A DNA stretch of 64,000 nucleotides from Psychroserpens ponticola (GTDB lineage Bacteria; Bacteroidota; Bacteroidia; Flavobacteriales; Flavobacteriaceae), in the NCBI RefSeq assembly GCF_023556315.2, contig NZ_CP116221.1:1685001-1749000 (forward strand), written 5' to 3'. A program made the translations under genes and the position numbers. The notes below the pieces were generated by a model, which searched no databases, was not told the DNA's origin, and saw only the letters and a program-made list of their open reading frames with translations. How positions within the stretch are numbered: position 1 is the first letter of the stretch; every line of letters starts with the position of its first letter. Below are positions 44,321 through 53,203 of the stretch, piece after piece.

Positions 44321-44396
44321 CTAGCCCAGATTGAAGCGGCATCCTTTTTTGCCATTAAAAGCAAAAAAGATATAGCGGAAAGCTGGAAAAAGCTTC
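44321..44396 (+). ncRNA. Structured intergenic element, Flavo-1-like RNA candidate
   Basis: The element opens CTAGCCCAGATTGAAGCGGC and closes ATATAGCGGAAAGCTGG. A 9-bp hairpin (CTTTTTTGC at 44344-44352, GCAAAAAAG at 44361-44369, 8-nt loop) sits inside an outer CCAG/CTGG stem (44326-44329 with 44383-44386), with an internal loop holding two GCGG segments. I recall this sequence pattern as recurring between genes in Flavobacteriaceae and similar to the Flavo-1 RNA motif, but I could not check it. The orientation is inferred. The function is unknown. Confidence 0.5.
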
Positions 44397-44420
44397 AAAT
44401 TATAATGTTCACTAAAAAGA

Positions 44421-44445
44421 CACTTCGACTGCGCTCAGTGTGACA
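44421..44445. repeat. Short flavobacterial interspersed repeat
   Basis: CACTTCGACTGCGCTCAGTG followed by TGACA is a repeat I recall as widespread between genes in Flavobacteriaceae. It is GC rich compared with its surroundings and lies between purC and phoH just after the structured element. No coding potential is evident. Confidence 0.6.
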
Positions 44446-44458
44446 TCAAAATTATAGA

Positions 44459-45412
44459 TTAATCTCTATTTTCAATACTTTTATAAGCTTCAATCACTTT
44501 CTTGACTAATTTGTGACGAATAACATCTTTATCATCCAAATAAATCATGCCAATGCCTTCAACATTTTTAAGCACAAGCAAGGCTTCTTTCAGTCCAGAA
44601 ATGGAACGTCTAGGCAAATCTACTTGACCAGGATCACCAGTTAATAAAAATTTAGCACTTTTACCCATACGCGTTAAAAACATCTTCATTTGAGCATGCG
44701 TTGTATTTTGGCCTTCATCTAAAATTACAAAAGCATTGTCTAATGTTCGACCACGCATAAACGCTAAAGGTGCAATTTGTATGGTTCCATTTTCGATAAA
44801 ACTAGCTAATTTTTCTGCAGGAATCATATCTCGAAGCGCATCATATAACGGTTGCATGTATGGATCTAATTTTTCTTTTAAATCACCAGGTAGGAATCCT
44901 AAATTCTCACCAGCTTCAACAGCAGGACGTGTTAAAATTATTCGTTTAACTTCTTTGTTTTTTAACGCTCTTACTGCCAAAGCAACTCCAGTATAGGTTT
45001 TTCCAGTTCCTGCAGGACCAATGGCGAACACCATATCATTTTTATTCACACTCTCCACCAATTTACGTTGGTTTACCGTTTGTGCTTTGATGATTTTTCC
45101 GTTAACACCATGTATAATAGCTTCTCCACTTTTATTTGATGTTGTATAATCATCGCTACTTTGACTTGTTAATACACGCTCAATAACATTTTCGTCAAGT
45201 TTGTTGTATTTGCCAAAATGCTCCATTAGCATGTTCATGCGACGATCAAATTCTTCAAGTAAATCTGCGTCGCCATAGGCTTTTATTTTGTTACCTCTAG
45301 CAACAATTTTAAGTTTAGGAAAGTATTCTTTTAGTATTTTAATATTGGCATTTTGAGCTCCAAAAAATTCTTTAGGAGTAATTTCTTCTAATTCTAAAAT
45401 AAGTTCGTTCAA
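44459..45412 (-). CDS. PhoH family ATPase
   Basis: A 317-residue PhoH-like NTPase/predicted RNA helicase. Walker A is GPAGTGKT (132-139) and Walker B lies in FVILDEGQNTT; TRPAVEAGENLGFLPGDL and LTGDPGQVDLP are family marks. The N-terminal part is KH-like. The start is a TTG, chosen because NELILELEEITPKEFFG is the usual conserved opening in flavobacteria. PhoH proteins are tied to RNA metabolism and phosphate stress; the role here is not known. Confidence 0.9.
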   Translation of the reverse strand: MNELILELEEITPKEFFGAQNANIKILKEYFPKLKIVARGNKIKAYGDADLLEEFDRRMNMLMEHFGKYNKLDENVIERVLTSQSSDDYTTSNKSGEAIIHGVNGKIIKAQTVNQRKLVESVNKNDMVFAIGPAGTGKTYTGVALAVRALKNKEVKRIILTRPAVEAGENLGFLPGDLKEKLDPYMQPLYDALRDMIPAEKLASFIENGTIQIAPLAFMRGRTLDNAFVILDEGQNTTHAQMKMFLTRMGKSAKFLLTGDPGQVDLPRRSISGLKEALLVLKNVEGIGMIYLDDKDVIRHKLVKKVIEAYKSIENRD

Positions 45413-45621
45413 AAGCTATTCGATTTATTAATTAATCTGTTTTCTTTTATTAGTTTTGTGATGAAAGAAAATGAAGTTCATTTAATAACATCTCTACCAA
45501 AAATAATTAAACTATTTTATTCATTAGGTTATGCTAAGATTAAAATAGTATTAGTTTTTAACAGTTTTGATTCATGTTAAATAAGAGCTTAAAGCTATTA
45601 AATATTTTTTGCAGTTTACCT

Positions 45622-46494
45622 ATGGCAATCATCACATTAACAACCGATTTTGGCGAAAAAGACCACTTTGCTGGTGCTATAAAAGGTGCTATTTATAGTG
45701 AATTGCCTGAAGTTAGAATTGTTGATATCTCTCATTCGGTCGCTCCATTTAATGTTCCAGAAGCCGCTTATATCATTCAAAACGCCTATAGCAGTTTTCC
45801 TAGAGGAACGATTCATATGATTGGGATCGATTCTGAACTCAATCCTGAAAACAAACACATTGCTGTACAATTAGACGATCACTATTTTATTTGCGCCAAT
45901 AATGGCATTATGAGTATGATATGCAGCGACATTTCTCCGCAGAAAATTGTTGAAATTAATATTCATGATCGCGTTGCTACTAGTTTCCCTGTTTTAGATG
46001 TTTTTGTTAACGTCGCTTGTCATATTGCTCGTGGTGGAACTCTAGAAGTGATTGGAAAAGTTATTGAAACGATAAAGCCTATTAAGAATTTGATTCCGTT
46101 TGTTAACGATGAAAAGAATCAAATTATTGGTAGTGTGATTTATATTGACAACTATGGCAATGTTGTCACCAATATTAAGCGTAATTTTTTTGAATCTATT
46201 CAGAAGACTCGCAATTATGAAATTTCGGCGCGTAGTTATAAGTTTAAAAAGATTTATGATAAGTATAGCGATGCTATCAATTTTGATATTCCTGAAGAAA
46301 AGCGTTATGATGCAGGTAAAGGTTTAGTGGTTTTTAATTCTTCAGAATATTTAGAAATTGCAGTTTATAAAAGTGATTGTAACACGGTTGGAAGTGCCTC
46401 TAGTTTAATGGGTTTAAAGCTAAGAGATACAGTAACTATTAATTTTATTGCAACTCCAGTTACTCATAAAGGAAAAGAAGTATTAGAACGATAA
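45622..46494 (+). CDS. SAM hydrolase / hydroxide adenosyltransferase (DUF62)
   Basis: A 290-residue protein of the DUF62/SAM hydroxide adenosyltransferase family (PF01887). The ATG at 45622 precedes the conserved opening MAIITLTTDFG, so the longer start at 45574 is rejected. ANNGIMSMI and NYGNVVTNI are further conserved blocks, the latter in the C-terminal domain. Such enzymes split S-adenosylmethionine to adenosine and methionine with water. It begins divergently from phoH. Confidence 0.87.
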   Translation: MAIITLTTDFGEKDHFAGAIKGAIYSELPEVRIVDISHSVAPFNVPEAAYIIQNAYSSFPRGTIHMIGIDSELNPENKHIAVQLDDHYFICANNGIMSMICSDISPQKIVEINIHDRVATSFPVLDVFVNVACHIARGGTLEVIGKVIETIKPIKNLIPFVNDEKNQIIGSVIYIDNYGNVVTNIKRNFFESIQKTRNYEISARSYKFKKIYDKYSDAINFDIPEEKRYDAGKGLVVFNSSEYLEIAVYKSDCNTVGSASSLMGLKLRDTVTINFIATPVTHKGKEVLER

Positions 46495-46498
46495 ACTT

Positions 46499-46795
46499 AT
46501 GTTTGTTAGAATTGTAAAAATGGGATTTGACCCTTTAAAAATTGATGAATTTCTATCTGATTTTGAAGTTGTTAAACATAAAATAAGAGCTTTTGAAGGT
46601 TGTGAGTTTTTAGAACTCTATCGTGACAAACACAATACAAACATTTTTTTTACGTATAGTTATTGGAATACTGAAGCTGATTTAGAAAACTATAGACATT
46701 CCGATTTGTTTAAAGGCGTTTGGGCTAAAACAAAACCTTTGTTTAATATGAAACCAGAAGCTTGGAGTGTGGATAAGGTTGTGAGTTTAAACTGA
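46499..46795 (+). CDS. Antibiotic biosynthesis monooxygenase-like (ABM) protein
   Basis: A 98-residue dimeric ferredoxin-like fold protein of the ABM superfamily (PF03992). It begins MFVRIVKMGFDP and carries the family segments FEGCEFLELYRDKHN and YSYWNTEADLENYRHSDLFKGVW. ABM proteins act as cofactor-free quinol monooxygenases or heme-degrading enzymes; here the activity is undefined. It follows the SAM hydrolase by 4 bp and leads toward the gld genes, probably in one operon. Confidence 0.82.
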   Translation: MFVRIVKMGFDPLKIDEFLSDFEVVKHKIRAFEGCEFLELYRDKHNTNIFFTYSYWNTEADLENYRHSDLFKGVWAKTKPLFNMKPEAWSVDKVVSLN

Positions 46796-46802
46796 TTATT
46801 AA

Positions 46803-47030
46803 ATGACTGAAAACGAATTAAAAAATACATGGAATAAAATAATACGATCATTTGCGATTTGGATTGTATTATTAATTATATCAGTGCTTTATAACCGACT
46901 TGGAAGCAAAAAGCCAATTCCTCAAATAATTAGTCTTATTGCCTCAGTGTATAGTGTAACACTTGTTTTCTTTTATAGTGTTAAAATCATTAAATTAAGA
47001 ACCTATATAAAACAGTTAAACGACAATTAA
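46803..47030 (+). CDS. Small two-helix membrane protein
   Basis: A 75-residue protein with two hydrophobic segments (about 15-34 and 43-62) and charged ends. No family recognised. It ends directly before the gldF start with no intervening base, so it is probably cotranscribed with it, perhaps as an accessory membrane subunit (inference). Length and composition alone cannot prove function. Confidence 0.6.
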   Translation: MTENELKNTWNKIIRSFAIWIVLLIISVLYNRLGSKKPIPQIISLIASVYSVTLVFFYSVKIIKLRTYIKQLNDN

Positions 47031-47759
47031 ATGTTTGCCATCCTAAAAAAAGAAATCAACACATTTTTCGCTTCGCCAATTGGCTATTTAGTTATTGCTG
47101 TTTTTTTATTGCTAAACGGTTTGTTTCTTTGGTTGTTTAAAGGCCAATTTAATATTCTTGATAATGGTTTTGCCGATTTATCAAGCTTCTTTTTATTAGC
47201 GCCATGGATTCTTGTTTTTTTAGTTCCAGCAGTTACAATGAGAAGTTTTGCAGATGAGAAAAAGCAAGGTACACTAGAGTTATTATTGACTAAACCTATT
47301 AGTCATTTTAATATCGTTCTTGGCAAATACTTAGGTGCATTGATCTTGATTATTATTGCGTTAATTCCAACCTTATTATATGTGTATACCATTTCCAAAT
47401 TGGGTAATCCAGAAGGGAACTTAGATATAGGAAGTGTTTTAGGTTCTTATTTTGGATTGCTGTTTTTAGTTGCTGCATATACTGCCATTGGTGTATTTGC
47501 TTCAAGTCTTTCAGATAATCAAATTGTGGCATTCATAATCGCTGTATTTATTTGCTTTTTTTTCTATTTCGGATTTGAAGGTTTATCAGATTATAAAATA
47601 TTTGGAGATGTTCTTTATATTGAAAGATTAGGAATGGAGTCGCACTTTAAAAGCATGAGTAGAGGTGTTTTAGATACACGAGACATCATATACTTTTTAA
47701 GTATAACCGCTTTATTTGTAGTAGCAACAACATTGAATGTTAAACGTGCCAATCAATGA
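47031..47759 (+). CDS. gldF: Gliding motility-associated ABC transporter permease GldF
   Basis: A 242-residue ABC-2-type permease with six membrane segments, the usual GldF length. MFAILKKEINTFFASPIGYLVIAVF and LVPAVTMRSFADEKKQGTLELLLTKPIS follow known GldF sequences. GldF forms an ABC transporter with GldG and the ATPase GldA, which is needed for gliding in some flavobacteria. gldA is not in this window. Its stop overlaps the following ATG (ATGA). Confidence 0.93.
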   Translation: MFAILKKEINTFFASPIGYLVIAVFLLLNGLFLWLFKGQFNILDNGFADLSSFFLLAPWILVFLVPAVTMRSFADEKKQGTLELLLTKPISHFNIVLGKYLGALILIIIALIPTLLYVYTISKLGNPEGNLDIGSVLGSYFGLLFLVAAYTAIGVFASSLSDNQIVAFIIAVFICFFFYFGFEGLSDYKIFGDVLYIERLGMESHFKSMSRGVLDTRDIIYFLSITALFVVATTLNVKRANQ

Positions 47760-48250
47760 TAATTACGGCATCCTTAGTGATTTTAATGTGCATTGTATTT
47801 GTACTCGTTTTTCTGTTTGTTAACACAATAGACAAGCGTAAATGGTTAACATTTTTGGTCAGTTTAATTAGTACACCTTTTATCTATTTTTACATGGTGT
47901 ATCCAATGATTAATATATTTAGTAATTACCATCATCAGAAGTATTTTACTTCAGAATTATGGATTGAAAAACCAGCTTTACGTTATGAGATTTTTGATGA
48001 TATGATGTATTCTAAAGCTTTAATTGGTGAATCTAAAACTGAAATAAGTACACGTTTAGGAATGTATGAATGGTTAAGTTGGGACGATGCAACAAAAGAT
48101 CATGATGCAAATAAATGGAATTACAGTTTAGGAATTGAACCTGGAGCTTTTAATACAGAAAAAGAATGCATTGAAATCGTTTTTATAAACGATAAAGTTG
48201 ATATGATAAACACTTTCAAAGAACCTATAAAATTTAATGATAAAGAATAA
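47756..48250 (+). CDS. Unrecognised membrane protein inserted between gldF and gldG, BamE-like domain
   Basis: A 164-residue protein with two N-terminal membrane segments (about 3-24 and 31-52) and a soluble C-terminal part. The latter, from SKALIGESKTEISTRLG through WNYSLG to IEIVFINDKVDMI, has the pattern of SmpA/OmlA/BamE-type small lipoprotein domains (inference). It overlaps gldF by 4 bp (ATGA) and gldG by 14 bp, so translation of all three is probably coupled. gldF and gldG are usually adjacent, making this insertion notable. Its AT content and codon use look like its neighbours. Confidence 0.72.
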   Translation: MIITASLVILMCIVFVLVFLFVNTIDKRKWLTFLVSLISTPFIYFYMVYPMINIFSNYHHQKYFTSELWIEKPALRYEIFDDMMYSKALIGESKTEISTRLGMYEWLSWDDATKDHDANKWNYSLGIEPGAFNTEKECIEIVFINDKVDMINTFKEPIKFNDKE

Positions 48251-49910
48251 GAAACATATCATAATCATTGGAGTTACATTGGTCGCAATTATTGTGATTA
48301 ATCTAATTTCTAGTCAAGTATATAAGCGTTTTGATTTAACTCAAGATAAGCGTTATACGCTTTCTGAAGCCGCTAAAAAAACCATCGAATCCGTAGATGC
48401 ACCAATCATTGTTGATGTGTTTTTGGAAGGTGATTTTCCTTCAGAGTTTAGACGACTTAGAAATGAAACACAACAGATTCTTGAAGAATTTGCTGTTTCA
48501 AATGACAATCTAAAGTTCAATTTTATTAACGCTTTAGATGACGAATCTACGCGTCAGCAAAGAATTGAACAGTTAGCACAACGTGGCATGCAACCTTTTC
48601 AGATTTCGGTTCAAGAAAATGGTAAAACCTCACAAGAAGTTGTTATTCCTTGGGCTTTGGCAAGCTATAATGAGCAAACGGTTATAGTTCCTTTAATAAA
48701 AAACAAAATTGGAGCTACAGATCAAGAACTGGTTAATGGTTCTATTCAAAATTTAGAATATGTTTTCGCAGAAGCTTTTAAAAAGTTAGTCACTCCAAAA
48801 AATAAAAAAATAGCTATATTAAGAGGTAATACTCAATTACAAGATGCTTATGTTGCAGACTTTCTTAGAAAACTTGGTGAGCATTATTTTTTGGCGCCTT
48901 TTACATTAGATAGTGTTGCTAGTAATCCGCAGAAGACATTAAACGATATCAAAACTTATGATTTGATTATTTCGGCCAAACCAATGGAGCCTTTTACTGA
49001 AGCCGAGAAATATGTATTAGATCAATATACAATGAATGGCGGAAAAAGCCTTTGGCTGACCGAAGCTGTTATCATGGATCAAGATAGTTTGTATAATAAT
49101 TCTGGAAAGGCAGTCGCTATAATGAAAGATTTGAACCTCAATGATTTCTTTTTTAAATATGGTGTTCGTGTGAATCCTGTAATGGTTAACGACCTCTACT
49201 CTGCTCCAATTACACTGGCTATTGGTGAAGGCAGTAATGCACAGTTTCAACCAGTACAATGGCCATACTCTCCATTAGCAGCAAATAATCCAAATCACCC
49301 AATTACAACGAATATCAATCCTGTTCGTTTTGATTTCTCGAGTCAGATTGACACCTTGAAGAATTCGGTAGAAAAAACCATTTTATTAAGAAGTTCTAAA
49401 TTAACTAGGCTAGTTGGAGTACCTAGTGAAGTTGATTTAGAAATCGTGACTCAAGAACCAGACCCAAAAGCTTATATAAATCCGTATCAATCATTAGCCG
49501 TTTTGTTAGAAGGTAATTTTACATCTGTTTATAAAAATAGAGTAAAACCATTTCAATTAGATAATGACAAGGTGAATAGTGTTTCGACAAAAATGATTGT
49601 AATTGCTGATGGTGATGTTATTAAAAATGAAGTCATTAAAAATAAACCACAAGAATTAGGTTTTGATCGAATGACTGGTCGACGTTTTGGGAATTCTGAA
49701 TTTCTTGAAAATGCAGTCAATTATTTATTGAATAACGACGGATTGATACAAATTAGAACAAAGGAAGTTGCTCTACAGTTTTTAGATCCAATAAAAATTG
49801 AAAAAGAAAAAAGCAAATGGCAAATTGTTAATATTGCTTTGCCATTAATGATTCTAGCGCTATTTGGGTTTGTATTTAGTTATATAAGAAAAAGAAAGTA
49901 TACTTCTTAA
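48237..49910 (+). CDS. gldG: Gliding motility-associated ABC transporter substrate-binding-like GldG
   Basis: A 557-residue protein with an N-terminal membrane anchor (about 7-25), a large periplasmic DUF4350/ABC-auxiliary-like region and a C-terminal membrane segment (about 530-550) before RKRKY. RFDLTQDKRYTLSEAAKKTIE and SIQNLEYVFAEAF are typical of GldG. It partners GldF in the gliding transporter. The start at 48237 lies inside the preceding gene by 14 bp, and no later start would preserve the conserved opening. Confidence 0.92.
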   Translation: MIKNKKHIIIIGVTLVAIIVINLISSQVYKRFDLTQDKRYTLSEAAKKTIESVDAPIIVDVFLEGDFPSEFRRLRNETQQILEEFAVSNDNLKFNFINALDDESTRQQRIEQLAQRGMQPFQISVQENGKTSQEVVIPWALASYNEQTVIVPLIKNKIGATDQELVNGSIQNLEYVFAEAFKKLVTPKNKKIAILRGNTQLQDAYVADFLRKLGEHYFLAPFTLDSVASNPQKTLNDIKTYDLIISAKPMEPFTEAEKYVLDQYTMNGGKSLWLTEAVIMDQDSLYNNSGKAVAIMKDLNLNDFFFKYGVRVNPVMVNDLYSAPITLAIGEGSNAQFQPVQWPYSPLAANNPNHPITTNINPVRFDFSSQIDTLKNSVEKTILLRSSKLTRLVGVPSEVDLEIVTQEPDPKAYINPYQSLAVLLEGNFTSVYKNRVKPFQLDNDKVNSVSTKMIVIADGDVIKNEVIKNKPQELGFDRMTGRRFGNSEFLENAVNYLLNNDGLIQIRTKEVALQFLDPIKIEKEKSKWQIVNIALPLMILALFGFVFSYIRKRKYTS

Positions 49911-50029
49911 TTTTATATTCAATATAAGTGTTTTAAACCTTTAGTCATGCTAATCTTACTCGTAACTAATCGTTAGGTATCTATATTTAAACTTTTCAGT
50001 ATTTACGACTAATTAATTTACCTCATATA

Positions 50030-50060
50030 AAAAAAGACCACAATACATGTGGTCTTTTTT
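50030..50060. terminator. Bidirectional intrinsic terminator between gldG and subtilase
   Basis: AAAAAAGACCACA and TGTGGTCTTTTTT form a strong stem with a 5-nt loop. It ends the gld operon on plus and the subtilase gene on minus. Confidence 0.88.
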
Positions 50061-50081
50061 ATAAATGAGATGGATTGAATA

Positions 50082-52997
50082 TTATTTAATAATTAACTTC
50101 TTTACTCCTTTTTGATTACCACTATTGATTTCTACTAAATAAATTCCAGCAGATAAACTTGTCGTATCAACAATTTTTCTTTCCTGACTATTAAACGATT
50201 TAGAAATTAACGCTCTACCATTAATATCATATACACCGAGTCTTACATTACTAAATTGATTTTGTAACGAGAATTCGAAATAATCTTTTGCTGGATTTGG
50301 AAATAATTCAAATCCTTCTAATGTGTTATCTGCAATACTTAGAGGTCCTGCAGTTTCGCAAAATTCAATTGCAAAATTGGCTAAAACACCACCATCACCA
50401 TCATAGCTATCCACAATTTTTAAAGTCCAATCTCCTTCTGAATTTTCATTAATAAAAGGTGACATTAAATTTTGACCTCTCATCACACCAGATATAGATG
50501 GAGTTGCATCAGCACATTCAAATTCAATTCCGCTATCGTCAAAAATTACATTTATATTTTGTTCTTCACCACAAGCTCCATTCATTAAAATCACTTCAGT
50601 TCCTTCAGGACTGATTAAACTTATTGTTAAATCTGCTAAATATGAATGGTTCATAAGAACAGTAACATTAATATCTCCTATTAAAACATTCTCACTTGGA
50701 GGTATCGTGACAACAGATTGAATTTCATTAGGTACAAGAGTTATAGCTAATGGTGTATCTTGAGCAGAAACTATAGAAGAACAACTTAAGTTTTCAGTAG
50801 TAAAAGATGCATTAGTATAGCTGCCTTCAAGACACTCAGATGCCGGTTTAACTCTCCAATAATACTGTGTGTTATCGACTAATCCAGAAGCAGCTATATT
50901 AGTTTCAGTTGTTGTAGATTCAAAAACAATTGTAGAAAAATCAGATGCAGAAGACACTTCAACGAAATATTCTGTAGCATTCACATCTCCATCCCAAGTT
51001 AATGTAGGATAAATATAAACATTAGTATCTCCATTATTTGGATATTCTAAAACAGCATTATTTAAAGGAATAGCGCTTAAAACTTCTAATTCCAAATCAG
51101 TTTCTTTTACAAATGATGGTCCAGTTGCTATTACTGTAAAAGGATAGTTTCCACCACTTACAGCACCTAAACCAGAAATTTCAAGTATAAAATCTTCATC
51201 AGCAGTAATTACTGAAGGTGTAAAAGTAGCAACAGCTCCAGCAGGTAAACCACTAGCAGTTAAAGTTGTTGGTCCAGTATAAGTATCACTTGATTCATAG
51301 TTAAATTCATATTGTGCAACTTGGTCCGAACATATTTCTTTACTAATATTATCTGGTGTGTATGTGAAATCAGATTCTAAAATACCAGTAGCAATCAGAG
51401 AATAATCTTGAGAGCCATTAAGTAAAGTACCAACATGAGATACTCTAATGATATAATCTCCAGCAGGAACATCAATCTCAACTTTTTCAACATTATCAAT
51501 ATTATTAACACCTTTAAAAGGTGGGCTTGAAGTAAAACCTGGAACAAATTTCCAAGGATAATGTAGGATTCCGCCTGCATCTTCTAACTCTAGATTTAAA
51601 TCGTTTATTAATCTTGGATTTGGATCATCTTCAATAGTTGTAGTAATTGCGGGAGGATCTGTCCATGCAATTGTTACGACTAAAGGATCAACACCATTAG
51701 ATGTAACAGTTTTAGTGTAAGTATCAGAATTCGACAATGTACGTTCATTGATTAGTGATTCAAAGCCTTCGTCTAATAGTGCTTGAGCAGCAGCTTCAGC
51801 ATTTAATAAACCCCAACCAAATCTAAAATCTGGTCCTGGCTCTAAACCTGCTTCTAAAGCAGTTTGAATAATTAACGCTCTTACTGTCGCAGATTTCATA
51901 AAATCACCATGAATATCACTATAAAGTTCTTGTAATAAAGCTAAAGTACCAGTAACACTTGGAGCAGCCATAGAGGTACCACTTAAAAAACCATAAGCAT
52001 CATTTGCACTAGAGATTGAAGAATAGGTATCAACTCCCTTTGCAGAAATATCTGGCTTAATTCTTCCATCATCTGTTGGTCCCCAACTACTAAAGTTTGA
52101 CATCACCACACTTTCTGGACCAGTATAATTATTAACTTGATTAACAGCAGCAACAACGATATTGTTTTTTGAATTAGCAGTATCGGTTAAAAGATCATAC
52201 CCATTGTCACCTGGATTAAAACCATCATTTCTATCATTACCTGCAGACCAAACCGTTGTATAATAAGGTGTGTTAAATAGTAGCTGATCTAAAGTTCTAG
52301 ATTGATTAGTATAAGCTCCTAAATGTTGTACAGGAACAGCATTAATATTTGTACCATAGGAATGATTAGATAAAATAAGTCCTGCAGCAGCTTGATCTAT
52401 CATTTCTGAAAAGGCATTCCCAAAATCACTAGCAAGCAACGTTGCTTTAGGCGCCATACCTTTTGCAGACGATTGTTGAACTCCTGAACTAATCATAGTA
52501 CCAGACACATGTGTTGCATGCTCACTAAGTGTAATTGCATCATCAATTTGTACGACTCTACCTTCAAGCATTTCGTGAGTAGATAATACCAATCCACCAT
52601 CCCAAATTCCCATAACAATACCATCTCCTTCAATTTCTAAATCTAAAGGACTTGGACCAGGATACAACTTATTTGTTTTTATTGTTCTTGCAGCACCTTG
52701 ATTAGTTGTAGATGTATAAAGCAAGGTACCATCTTCTAATACTTTATGCAATACTGATATTCCTCCATTTTCTTTATGAATATAAACTGGAATATTATTT
52801 GCGGCAGCATATGCCTTAGCGGCTTCAAAATCTTCTTTAAAAGTTCTTGAATATTTAATAGCAAGATCAGCTAATAATTCTTGATCATAAGAATCTGCAA
52901 TTGCTTTTTTTTGTACAGGTGTTTGCGCAAATAAATTTGAAGAAATACACAAACATAGTGCAAGTACGACATGTATTTTTAATGTACTTTTTTTCAT
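50082..52997 (-). CDS. T9SS-sorted S8 (subtilisin-like) serine protease
   Basis: A 971-residue secreted protease with a signal peptide (about 1-25). The S8 triad is Asp133 (GIWDGG), His163 (HATHVSGT) and Ser342 (SGTSMAAP). After the catalytic domain come an Fn3-like domain, a P-type (proprotein convertase) domain around LIGDINVTVLMNHSYLADLT, and a T9SS type A C-terminal sorting domain beginning near ELFPNPAKDYFEF and ending KKLIIK. The T9SS tag means cell-surface or extracellular export, likely depending on the gliding-associated secretion system. A single-gene unit. Confidence 0.94.
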   Translation of the reverse strand: MKKSTLKIHVVLALCLCISSNLFAQTPVQKKAIADSYDQELLADLAIKYSRTFKEDFEAAKAYAAANNIPVYIHKENGGISVLHKVLEDGTLLYTSTTNQGAARTIKTNKLYPGPSPLDLEIEGDGIVMGIWDGGLVLSTHEMLEGRVVQIDDAITLSEHATHVSGTMISSGVQQSSAKGMAPKATLLASDFGNAFSEMIDQAAAGLILSNHSYGTNINAVPVQHLGAYTNQSRTLDQLLFNTPYYTTVWSAGNDRNDGFNPGDNGYDLLTDTANSKNNIVVAAVNQVNNYTGPESVVMSNFSSWGPTDDGRIKPDISAKGVDTYSSISSANDAYGFLSGTSMAAPSVTGTLALLQELYSDIHGDFMKSATVRALIIQTALEAGLEPGPDFRFGWGLLNAEAAAQALLDEGFESLINERTLSNSDTYTKTVTSNGVDPLVVTIAWTDPPAITTTIEDDPNPRLINDLNLELEDAGGILHYPWKFVPGFTSSPPFKGVNNIDNVEKVEIDVPAGDYIIRVSHVGTLLNGSQDYSLIATGILESDFTYTPDNISKEICSDQVAQYEFNYESSDTYTGPTTLTASGLPAGAVATFTPSVITADEDFILEISGLGAVSGGNYPFTVIATGPSFVKETDLELEVLSAIPLNNAVLEYPNNGDTNVYIYPTLTWDGDVNATEYFVEVSSASDFSTIVFESTTTETNIAASGLVDNTQYYWRVKPASECLEGSYTNASFTTENLSCSSIVSAQDTPLAITLVPNEIQSVVTIPPSENVLIGDINVTVLMNHSYLADLTISLISPEGTEVILMNGACGEEQNINVIFDDSGIEFECADATPSISGVMRGQNLMSPFINENSEGDWTLKIVDSYDGDGGVLANFAIEFCETAGPLSIADNTLEGFELFPNPAKDYFEFSLQNQFSNVRLGVYDINGRALISKSFNSQERKIVDTTSLSAGIYLVEINSGNQKGVKKLIIK

Positions 52998-53168
52998 AAA
53001 ATTAAATTTTTTTATAAAAATAAATCATTTAGAAGTAAAAAACTAACAACTGTTAATTATTCATAAAATCTAAAATTCAAAACGGTAATAAATGCGATAT
53101 AAATGCTTAAAGACTAAGTGTTAATAAAATTGTATAAATAAGACTTAATATTATCAGTTTATTAAAAT

Positions 53169-53176
53169 ATATTTGT
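53169..53176 (+). promoter_or_regulatory. -7 promoter box for dnaN
   Basis: TATATTTG matches TAnnTTTG and ends 27 bp before the dnaN ATG at 53204. The 206-bp gap before dnaN shows nothing else clear. Confidence 0.5.
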
Positions 53177-53203
53177 TGTTCAATTCTATTATATAATTTG
53201 CTC

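Noticed and set aside
52998-53203. Replication origin near dnaN
   Set aside because: No DnaA-box cluster or dnaA gene is visible, and dnaN is commonly isolated in flavobacteria.
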